From assembly GCA_949752745.1 (NCBI GenBank), contig OX457029.1:15343891-15407890 (forward strand): a stretch of 64,000 nucleotides of DNA, in the 5' to 3' direction. Under the pieces are notes generated by a model that saw only the letters and a program-made list of their open reading frames with translations, did no database searches and was not told where the DNA came from. Source of the stretch: Protula sp. h YS-2021 (Eukaryota; Annelida; Polychaeta; Sabellida; Serpulidae). The position numbers were made by a program, and so were the translations under genes. Positions 38,501 to 42,899 of this stretch are shown piece after piece (position 1 is the first letter of the stretch; every line of letters starts with the position of its first letter).

Positions 38501-41292
38501 ATAAAAGATACAAAAATATAAATTGTGTTCAATCAATCAGCAAAATTGATATAAACGACGCCGCAGAACTAAGGTGGCGACGCCAACAAAAAAGCTGATC
38601 AATGTGGCTATATTTATTAACTTTGTTGTGAAAACATGTGAGTCGCAAGCGGGGCTCGAACTGGGAACCTTTCGCTTCATAAGCGAGCGTGCTAACCACT
38701 AAGCCATAAGCTGCAACTCATGCAAACAGCCAAACACAAATGCACATGTAGTTACATGTTTGTATATATTCATTTTTCACAACACACATTATAGATACCA
38801 GCTTCACGACATTCTTCCCTGTTGTGTTTTTTCACCACCCATAGCCGCACGTGGCTTTTCATATGCCCTTCTTTCCATTCGTATCAGTGCAACACTACAG
38901 TATTTGACCTTCCTACGAATTTCCATACAGATACGCTTGCGACAAACGCAAAAATAGGTTGGAATGAAACGCAAAAAGTTGCAATTTTTTATTGCGACTT
39001 ATTGCATTTTATTGCATCTAGCCGCGATCCAATATTTCAGAGGACGCGTCCTGAGCATGCAATATGTTGCGATTTATTTTATATTGATGATAAGATTACA
39101 CCTCGGGCAAACACTTGGGCAAACATTAACTCCAGTTGCATGTTCTCTGTGCAAACAAGTCAAAGTTTCAGCTGTATGTGTGTTTAAAATTATTGTATAT
39201 GTACATGTTCTCGGGCGACATGAAATAAAATTAAAAATAGAATGCTAGTGTTAACTAATATTAAAGAAAAAGCTTTTAATTTGAGTTTTTATTCCTTTCT
39301 TTCCCATCTGTTTTTATTTGCCATATTTAAGTGAAAAGCAAATAAATTTACATGAGTAATGTCTTTCGTTAAAAAAAAAACACATCAAAAAGTTAGCTTA
39401 CTGACCGGAGGGGATGGTGGGGAGGGGCGTAAAAAGACAACTTTGAACTTTAACAGAACGCAAGAAATTTAAACCAGAAAATAGAAATGGAATTACAAAT
39501 GAAAAAAATATACAATTTTTATTCAGGCCTGTGGGGTGATTTTAGTCTTACAACTACGACAACATGACGGCAGGGGTGTTAGAAAGGGTTTGATAAAACT
39601 TATTTGTTATTTAGTCATTAAATTTTTGACTTAAAAAGCGATACAGTTTTAACAGAATAATTTCATAATAAAAGAAATAAACACATGTCCACATGTGAGT
39701 TAACACAACAATTTTAAATTAACATTTCATACCCTTCCATAAAATAAAAGGTGTAATCGTCAGTCCGGAAAATAAATGACCATGGACACTGTAAAACAAC
39801 ATGTATTATTTAAACACTGCTAGCATCATACCATCACACACAATCCGAAGGGTTGGGGCCTGAAAAAAGCGCATTACTGTACGGGTGGGGGAAAAAATCG
39901 AGCACTTCGGATCTCGCTCGCAAAAATCTTTTTTGAAACTACAATCACGACTGACGCATAAACCGAAAACCGTTTGAAAATCGGTTGAAAATTCGCGCGC
40001 CAACTTGAGTTTAAAATTTGGGGGAAAAAAGGTAAATTTACTGGGGATTAGTTGACGCGATAACGACAGTACACAATGCAAAACTTCAAAAGACAATGTG
40101 TTGCATAACACTCAGGCAAGTTACAATGTATGTAAAATTTGTTGCGATTTATTGCGGCCTGCCAAATGCATTTTGCGACACGCAGGACGCGTATTGTTTC
40201 ATTTTTCTGCAACAAAATGCATTTATTTTTTTAAATTTATTGCGGCTTATTTTTGCGTTTGTCGCAAGCGTATCTGTATTTTCTCCCGTCTTTTTCTCTT
40301 TAGACCTCCCACAACCTCAATCGGCTACTATACTCCAATTTTCACACGTGCCCTTCTTGCCACTCGCACCCGCTTTTACGTTGCACAAATATCTAACAAA
40401 CAACTGCGACAGGAACGTACTCGTACACTTCTGGTACCAATCAGGGTTGGTTTTCTTCCAGGAAGAAAGGTATTTCTTCCCTTCCCTGGAAAGAAATAGG
40501 GAAGAAACTGGGAAGAAACGGGAAGAAATACCTTTCTTCCTGGAAGAAAAGGAAGAAAGTGGGAAGAAAATGGGAAGAAACCTACTTTGTCAAGAAAACT
40601 TCAATGCAACCTACTATCTATTTATTGATTTTACAGAACCAATATTTAGTGTGTTCTAATGTACCATCAAACAAAAAACGAAATAGAAACAAACGAAAAA
40701 AAATACACCAAAACACAATGAAGAAATAATGATCTTATATCATGTTCTTTGCAAATGTGCTGCCGCAACACCTTTTTCTTATCATCCCCTTTTAATCTTG
40801 ATACTTAATCCCCCCATTTAAGGTAAACACAGCCTTCGTCTTTTGTTTTCATTGGCACATTAAAAGCAAACAAAATGACACATTGGTACTACCAAAGTTG
40901 TGAAAATATGGGAGTCGCAAGCGGGGCTCGAACTGGGGACCTTTCGTTTCATAAGCGAGCGTGCTAACCACTAAGCCAAAAGCTGCATCTCAGGGAAACA
41001 GCCAAGCACAAATGCACATGAAGTCGTTCTCAGCATATCCAACAATAAAATGAGTAAAGTAGGCTTCTGCCCTTATACGTCAAATTTCCCCTCTGCCATC
41101 TTTCTCAATATCGTTTCTGGGTCTTGTAAGAGTAGCCGTCCCTACCTCAAAAATAAACAGTAATATTTTCATGTACACATATCTCAATCCAAGCGATTGT
41201 CCAACTGCTGCCAAAAATATAACAGAACAGATAAGAACGACCACTGGCGAAAATACGAGTGAAAATAATGCAAAATTGATATCACTGATCAT
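13007..41292 (-). CDS. GPAT3/4: Glycerol-3-phosphate acyltransferase 3/4-like, complete 15-exon gene
   Basis: The enzyme transfers an acyl group from acyl-CoA to sn-glycerol-3-phosphate in the ER membrane, the first step of glycerolipid synthesis. Exons in transcript order: 41146-41292, 26344-26416, 24249-24364, 22578-22620, 22203-22257, 21616-21681, 20364-20438, 19942-20031, 18466-18559, 17968-18083, 17523-17578, 17089-17174, 16319-16447, 15896-15975, 13007-13142. Lengths sum to 1362 nt, so 453 residues plus TGA; human GPAT4 is 456. All boundaries are GT/AG and all phases agree. Motifs: NHTSPID (H236, D241), FQRSE (F278, R280), FPEG (308-311), YPVAIK (334-339). Hydrophobic segments lie near residues 9-34, 150-190 and 355-372. 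GPAT3 and GPAT4 cannot be told apart from this sequence alone. Intron 1 is 14.7 kb and full of transposons. Confidence 0.95.
13513..14021. mobile_element. pogo/Tc1-like MITE nested in the 13317-14741 element
   Basis: The termini CAGTAGGACCCACTT and the inverted CGCGTCCGACTG are each flanked by TA (13511-13512, 14022-14023), the mariner/pogo target. The interior repeats 'GTTCGCGTAATATGAA'. The related element at 31627-32501 has the same CAGTMGGACCCACTT start. Confidence 0.7.
14095..14185. repeat. C-run repeat, ~18-bp unit
   Basis: GTCAACTG followed by runs of 8-13 C occurs three times, the last as GTCGACTG. It resembles the iterated C-rich ends of the elements at 47.2, 57.0 and 62.3 kb, but no partner end was found. 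Confidence 0.5.
15647..15906 (-). repeat. Minisatellite of 13 splice-donor units (20 bp each)
   Basis: Thirteen exact 20-bp units run up to and include the exon 14 / intron 14 boundary. On the - strand the unit reads CCTCGAGTGGTAAGTTCCTA, and the first unit is the true GPAT donor (exon end ...CTCGAGTG, intron GTAAGT). Twelve of 13 units keep a GT donor: nine GTAAGT, two GTGAGT, one GTACGT; one unit (near 15849) has AT instead. Units 2-7 and 8-13 match in order, so a 120-bp block was duplicated. Confidence 0.92.
15896..15975 (-). CDS. GPAT3/4: GPAT exon 14
   Basis: 80 bp after the acceptor TTTCACGACAG. It encodes EGETAVDFANRVKASIAEQG then GLVDLE and two bases of Trp409. This matches the family's 'FANRVKxxIAxQGGLVDLxWDGG' block. 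The donor GTAAGT is the first unit of the minisatellite at 15647-15906. Missed splicing meets TAA directly after the Trp codon. Confidence 0.93.
16319..16447 (-). CDS. GPAT3/4: GPAT exon 13
   Basis: 43 codons, phase 0 at both ends; acceptor GCCTAACAG, donor GTACGC. It encodes YDPRFADPFWNSGKQS followed by a hydrophobic stretch (LLMMLTSWALVVDVWYM). A later GT 12 bp downstream is possible, but the chosen site keeps the family spacing. Confidence 0.9.
17089..17174 (-). CDS. GPAT3/4: GPAT exon 12
   Basis: 86 bp between the acceptor CTCACTGACAG and donor GTAGGT. It encodes TCINNTSIMMFKKGSFEVGG and VIYPVAIK (acyltransferase motif IV, Pro335). It continues directly from the FPEG split over the preceding intron. 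Confidence 0.93.
17523..17578 (-). CDS. GPAT3/4: GPAT exon 11 (FPEG motif)
   Basis: 56 bp; acceptor TTTGTGTTTAG, donor GTAAGT. It encodes LRKHIEDKEKLPILIFPE and one base of Gly311. FPEG is acyltransferase motif III, which helps bind the glycerol-3-phosphate phosphate in this family. Confidence 0.93.
17590..17700. repeat. Short minisatellite, ~18-bp unit
   Basis: About five to six units of CATACGTTATGTTCCTGTT lie a few bases upstream (transcript sense) of the exon 11 acceptor, inside GPAT intron 10. Confidence 0.8.
17968..18083 (-). CDS. GPAT3/4: GPAT exon 10
   Basis: 116 bp; acceptor GTCTTTCAG, donor GTAGTC. It encodes VGQAQGGFMGFMQRAM and the motif II region HIWFQRSEIRDR (F278, R280). The first ~30 bp and the acceptor are triplicated upstream (see 18050-18365). 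Confidence 0.93.
18050..18365 (-). repeat. Three tandem copies of the exon 10 splice acceptor (~107-113 bp unit)
   Basis: Three units each carry, on the - strand, a TTTCAG- or TGTCAG-type acceptor followed by TGGGACAAGCACAGG and CTTCATGGGC, the real start of exon 10. Acceptors fall after 18303, 18196 and 18083; only the last leads into the full exon. Copy 3 forms an open 56-nt pseudo-exon (18248-18303) ending at a GTACCA donor, in the same phase as exon 10. Confidence 0.85.
18466..18559 (-). CDS. GPAT3/4: GPAT exon 9 (NHTSPID motif)
   Basis: 94 bp; acceptor TTTTCTGCAG, donor GTATGT. It encodes GGGICVANHTSPIDIVIL with His236 and Asp241 (HX4D), the catalytic pair of motif I, then GCDNCYAM. The catalytic residues are intact. 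Confidence 0.95.
18715..19930. repeat. GTTAAC-rich block with diverged direct repeats
   Basis: GTTAACT/AGTTAAC words cluster at 18717-18885 and 19775-19925. 'TAGAAGTTAACTTWTCTTGT' appears in both clusters in the same orientation. This may be an old transposon; no ends or TSD were defined. A C run stands at 19760-19781. GPAT intron 8. Confidence 0.35.
19942..20031 (-). CDS. GPAT3/4: GPAT exon 8
   Basis: 90 bp; acceptor TGCATTGGCAG, donor GTAAGT. It encodes LKKLAHTRLALTAYRIFARS and FSAVITFHN, the segment just before the acyltransferase domain. Confidence 0.92.
   Translation of the reverse strand: MKEVGSHAFGAHGVQDICAVFLCCDHLSQ
20364..20438 (-). CDS. GPAT3/4: GPAT exon 7 (membrane segment)
   Basis: 75 bp; acceptor CATTTGTAG, donor GTAGGT. 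It encodes LTVALFAIGLMIVGTFVIGG and MPDG, a transmembrane helix matching the second hydrophobic segment of the family. Confidence 0.92.
20630..21400. repeat. Diverged repeat block with 'AAGATGGCGGCC' motif
   Basis: Three diverged units share the phrase AAATTGTGGGTGAAAATGCAAGATGGCRG-like sequence (20675, 20830, 20940). The block ends in ACGGACAAGCGGCTAGACAG, a purine-rich tail also seen near 26230 and 27960. Likely an old interspersed element in GPAT intron 6. Confidence 0.45.
21616..21681 (-). CDS. GPAT3/4: GPAT exon 6 (membrane segment)
   Basis: 66 bp; acceptor TTGTCAACAG, donor GTACTT. It encodes LRLTFLWFFGFVLRYFIL then FPLR, matching the family's first mid-protein membrane helix. Confidence 0.92.
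22203..22257 (-). CDS. GPAT3/4: GPAT exon 5
   Basis: 55 bp; acceptor TTTTTCCAG, donor GTGCCT. It encodes SSWNLLTRTNINYQFI, the highly conserved 'SWNLLxRTN' block of GPAT3/4. Confidence 0.93.
22578..22620 (-). CDS. GPAT3/4: GPAT exon 4 (43-bp micro-exon)
   Basis: 43 bp between the acceptor TTTTCTCAACAG and donor GTTTGT. It encodes AIIEDEVTQRFDAA plus one base, exactly bridging exons 3 and 5 in frame. Confidence 0.9.
22822..24078. repeat. Minisatellite, 32-bp unit, ~39 copies
   Basis: Units of GTCAGTACGCGTCACAGCTA followed by TGGCTGTTGGCA, with CAGTCACTACGCG and CAGCAATAGCTG variants. Blocks at 23100-23300 and 23290-23340 repeat the same variant order, so a higher-order unit exists. The 410- and 271-codon open frames here are repeat artefacts. 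It sits in GPAT intron 3. Confidence 0.93.
24249..24364 (-). CDS. GPAT3/4: GPAT exon 3
   Basis: 116 bp; acceptor TTGGACACAG, donor GTGACC. It encodes GRLERQRSIYELDKGF and LQDAMFYCKDGIE, matching the family's 'FxLxDxxYFCRKGxE' segment. Confidence 0.9.
24486..24635. mobile_element. 150-bp MITE with CAGGGTTCGCG ends
   Basis: Perfect 11-bp terminal inverted repeats CAGGGTTCGCG / CGCGAACCCTG, flanked by ACACC on both sides (24481-24485, 24636-24640). The ends resemble hAT MITEs, although a 5-bp rather than 8-bp flank repeat is seen. GPAT intron 2. Confidence 0.75.
25290..26280. repeat. Diverged repeat, ~150-bp period, with TGACGTCA words
   Basis: The phrase GGCATAATCCCACCAAGTTT and its variants followed by 'GCTGATCCGAC' recurs near 25303, 25430, 25566, 25775, 25920 and 26055, each followed by GACGTCNTATGACGTCAT-like sequence. 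The block ends in a GGACGGATGGAAGGACAG tail. Probably an old interspersed repeat in GPAT intron 2. Confidence 0.5.
26344..26416 (-). CDS. GPAT3/4: GPAT exon 2
   Basis: 73 bp; acceptor CTTACGGACAG, donor GTATGT. It encodes WGKQRIQQHVKEEQESGAGD and QNDE plus one base. It is the least conserved exon, chosen because splice sites and phase fit both neighbours and WGKQRI follows IFE as 'IFEWATLRI' does in relatives. Confidence 0.82.
27500..27935. repeat. ~180-bp tandem repeat, 2.4 copies
   Basis: CACTGTAGCAACAATCAAAA recurs at 27520, 27700 and 27880 with the intervening TTTTTTGGTCGAATCGAAAA and GCGACGTCGCACCACTTCAA. A related fragment stands at 26783-26800. It lies in GPAT intron 1. Confidence 0.75.
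28090..29030. other. GPAT intron 1 sequence, nothing recognised
   Basis: AT-rich; no gene, RNA or repeat identified. An open frame at 29039-29281 (- strand) is hydrophobic but has no family resemblance. Confidence 0.45.
29465..29533. repeat. (TA)n microsatellite
   Basis: About 34 uninterrupted TA dinucleotides inside the hAT-like element. Confidence 0.95.
29795..31107 (-). pseudogene. hAT-family/ZNF862-like transposase remnant
   Basis: The N-part (30921-31107) encodes LDRKKGLSVGETYIN and AKFASPLIDGSTDSSIVEQ, the family's 'DGSTD' region. The C-part (29874-30210) encodes YLGIPWQDFVTKIIAFGSNG, ANVMVGVQNGV and VHCMAHRPEL, matching 'GxDGAxVMxGxxxGV ... VHCxAHRxxL'. After a frameshift near 29870, 'MSFEALGTK' and 'RVGGTRWVGH' continue to ~29795. 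A 710-bp insertion (30211-30920) separates the parts and about 25 residues expected between them are missing. Inactive. Confidence 0.8.
30211..30920. mobile_element. Non-autonomous element with iterated TGGCAC/TTTTTTCC ends
   Basis: GGTGTCCGGAAAAAATGGCA pairs with the inverted GCCATTTTTTCCTACACC. The right end has four copies of GTGCCATTTTTTCC and the left end three inverted copies. It interrupts the hAT-like gene. No target duplication is seen, and deletion of adjoining coding sequence may have removed it. Confidence 0.7.
31627..32501. mobile_element. pogo-like MITE (875 bp) with TA target
   Basis: CAGTCGGACCCACTTATG starts the element and the inverted ACGAGGTCCGACTT ends it, with TA on both outer sides (31625-31626, 32502-32503). 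Inside, ACACCCCTCCTTGTGTAAAC and about 90 following bases are duplicated (31909 and 32069). No transposase. Confidence 0.7.
33248..33597. mobile_element. MITE (AAGCCAAWTC family) inside the 1.62-kb unit
   Basis: TAAGCCAAATCACACTTTGG pairs with the inverted CCAACGTGTGATTTGGCTTA. It recurs in each tandem unit (+1624, +3248, +4872). Relatives with the same ends are at 42003-42289, 52593-52884 and 54543-54845. Confidence 0.6.
33768..33842 (-). ncRNA. tRNA-derived block with A and B boxes (also 35392, 37016, 38640 and 40912)
   Basis: On the - strand TGGCTTAGTGG is a good pol III A box and GTTCGAGCC a good B box at tRNA spacing, with an anticodon-like loop TTATGAA closed by CGC/GCG. The T-stem halves (CCCAG and CCCGC) do not pair, so it is not a functional tRNA; a tRNA-derived SINE head or pseudogene fits better. 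Copies follow the 1624-bp array, and a diverged one is at 40912-40986. Confidence 0.55.
34402..34668. repeat. 267-bp palindromic junction between array copies 1 and 2
   Basis: Two 130-bp arms (34402-34531 and 34539-34668) are reverse complements around the 7-base spacer CTCCGGT. The same junction recurs at 36026-36292 and 37650-37916. A lone left arm ends copy 4 (39274-39403). Confidence 0.93.
39411..40450. other. GPAT intron 1: fragments related to the 1.62-kb element
   Basis: No gene. GCGTTTGTCGCAAGCGTATC at 40256 is the exact inverse of sequence at 34062-34081, and TTGCGATTTATTGC-type phrases nearby echo 34120-34210. An older, rearranged relative of the array element probably sits here. 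Confidence 0.4.
40453..40548. repeat. 29-bp perfect inverted repeat, GGAAGAAA-rich
   Basis: The arms at 40453-40481 and 40520-40548 are exact reverse complements (outer word TTCTTCCAGGAAGAAAGG). The loop and right flank consist of GGGAAGAAA iterations. Likely a small fold-back element in GPAT intron 1. Confidence 0.8.
41146..41292 (-). CDS. GPAT3/4: GPAT exon 1 (start codon)
   Basis: The ATG at 41290-41292 opens MISDINFALFSL, followed by a hydrophobic helix (VVVLICSVIFLAAVG) and SLGLRYVYMKILLFIFE, matching the family's 'SxGIRKLYMKxLLKIFE'. The donor is GTAGGG. An in-frame ATG at 41367 exists, but the sequence before 41292 is charged and unlike family N-termini, so the internal ATG is preferred. 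Confidence 0.87.
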
Positions 41293-41340
41293 TTTTCTGT
41301 TTGAAGTCCAATGTTTTGGGTCAAGGTCTTGGTTCGGCCG

Positions 41341-41371
41341 TGCTATGCGTACAGTCGCTGTACGCATAGCA
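41341..41371. promoter_or_regulatory. Hairpin (14-bp arms, 3-nt loop) upstream of GPAT start
   Basis: TGCTATGCGTACAG and its exact inverse flank TCG, 49 bp upstream of the chosen GPAT ATG. It could form a 5'UTR hairpin or a DNA palindrome near the promoter; the function is unknown. A related GTACGTATA palindrome occurs at 43685-43720. Confidence 0.5.
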
Positions 41372-41384
41372 ACAAAGAGACCAT

Positions 41385-41531
41385 TATACGTACAGTCACT
41401 GTATTTGAAGTTAATGAATTTAACTATATTTTCAAAAGTACTGTATAATTAATAACAAAATAGACCTGCTCTTATTTATGAAAAATAATTGCATGCATTA
41501 TGAATTATCTACGGATGAGAAATTATAAAAA
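41385..41531. repeat. Direct repeat 1 of ~145 bp (partner 43712-43855)
   Basis: TATACGTACAGTCA through GAGAAATTATAAAA matches 43712-43855 in the same orientation. The pair bounds 2.2 kb of repeats just upstream of the GPAT start. No LTR features (TG...CA, primer site) were seen. Confidence 0.7.
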
Positions 41532-41917
41532 AATAATAAGCCAATTCGTACTACTGCGAGACCCCGCCGAGAATCTCATTCAGCACGAGAAAGTTGGTAT
41601 AACACACCAAAAAACCAGAACTTGATTTCTACATGTATATTACAGTGACAGTCCCATTGTGAGCAGAAATAACAGGAGTGAAGTAGGATGCAAGATATAA
41701 GAAGTTTTGAAGGTAAAACTATATCCGAGCTTAGAAGAATTTAGCAAAAACCCCTATTATCGCACATTTCAGGTATCGTAGTTTTAACATTGTTACATAT
41801 ATGAGGCCAAAATTACTTCAGTTAAGGGGTTCTTAGATCTTGTAAAAATTAGAATTTCATGTTTTATATCGAGGCAGGAGTCTGGATAGAGTAGTAATGA
41901 TGACATAGGGTTACTCG

Positions 41918-41992
41918 GGACTGGTTCGAGCAAGGTGCGAGCATAGCGATTTCTTATGCAGAGATATTGCACTCTCCGGTGGTGGCTCATAC
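41918..41992. repeat. SINE-like fragment (partner 42444-42519)
   Basis: ATTTCTTATGC followed by 'CTCTCCGGTGGTGGC' is shared by the two sites. The second copy contains GGTTCGACTCC, a pol III B-box consensus. Too short to name a family. Confidence 0.35.
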
Positions 41993-42002
41993 CACTTCGA
42001 TA

Positions 42003-42289
42003 AGCCAATTTGTAATTTTCGTTCTTTCCGATGGGGGTGTCGTTTCGACTGCAATTTTTTGGTATAAATTATCAAGAAATGATAAGGGAAAACATCAAGA
42101 TTCTAATTTTCTTTCTTTAATAAATTAGAATAGCACACGGCTTGCTAAAAGTTTGGTGCAGAGAAATTTGGCATTTAGACAAAATCTCTCTGTCGTTTCT
42201 TTCATTTTTTACTCAGCTAGTTTGTATTCGAAACTCAGAATTTTTGCGCATTTTATTCGAAACTCCCAAAGTGTGATTTGGTTTGAGTC
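42003..42289. mobile_element. MITE, AAGCCAAWT family
   Basis: ATAAGCCAATTTG pairs loosely with the inverted AAAGTGTGATTTGGTTT. The interior matches 33480-33597 (TTTGTATTCGAAAC, TTTTTGCGCATTTTATTCG). Confidence 0.5.
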
Positions 42290-42560
42290 GAAAGGGTTGG
42301 CAAATTTGCACCAGGTTTATTAATTTTTGTTGAAAATTTAATATTTTGTTGTCACCAACTTATTCCTATATAATATAACCAATTATATCTTTTCTCTCTC
42401 GTTGGTGTGTATATATTATCAACTTTTTTGCTAGTGTCATTGCAGGTTCGACTCCTGCAGGGTGCACGCATAACGATTTCTTATGCGGAGTTACTGCGCT
42501 CTCCGGTGGTGGCACATCAAATTTTTATTAACATACTAATAAATATATGTACATGTTAGA

Positions 42561-42897
42561 ATTTACAATAGCAAAAATAAACTATTTTTAATGCTTTTAT
42601 TTATCATTTTTCCTCCGTCCTTTACTAACATAACTGTAGGGGTATCTCAGCTGATCTAACTGAGAGTTTATATGTATACAACAGGGGGGTTGATTTAAAT
42701 TTAAAAAAATTTAAAAATCCGATTTAAATAAAAAAAATTAAAAATCGTGATTTTTTAAAAAAATATCGGATTTTTTCCAGCCCTAGTATGCAATGTATTT
42801 AATGATCAAGACTTTCATAGTTTAAATTCGAAAAGGATTCGGTTTATATTCCAGTCAATGAAACATTTTTTATGGGTTATTTTGGATGAGTGTTGCT
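42561..42897. repeat. Interspersed repeat, copy B (filled by a MITE)
   Basis: Same family as 1001-1240. The difference is mostly the 104-bp insertion at 42682-42785. Confidence 0.6.
42682..42785. mobile_element. 104-bp hAT-like MITE
   Basis: It starts CAGGGGGGTT and ends CCAGCCCTA. GTATACAA before and GTATGCAA after are an 8-bp duplication with one mismatch. The interior is ATTTAAAT-rich. The homologous site at 1001-1240 is empty, supporting insertion. Confidence 0.65.
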
Positions 42898-42899
42898 AG

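Larger units (their letters stand above)
33046..39403. repeat. Tandem array: four copies of a 1.62-kb TIR element
   Basis: Copies: 33046-34531 (left end missing), 34539-36155, 36163-37779, 37787-39403; period 1624 bp. Full copies start CAGTAAGCTAACTTTTTG and end in the exact inverse, with 130-bp inverted ends. Consecutive copies are separated by CTCCGGT; after copy 4 the 7 bases are ACCGGAG, its reverse complement. Copies are almost identical; the one difference noticed is A at 38366 where the others have G. Each copy holds a tRNA-like block and an older MITE. Open frames of 65-121 codons recur but have no family resemblance. It lies in GPAT intron 1. Confidence 0.93.

Noticed and set aside
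41293..41367. Upstream in-frame ATG as the GPAT start
   Set aside because: The 25 extra residues are polar and unlike family N-termini; the ATG at 41292 fits the usual start before the membrane helix.
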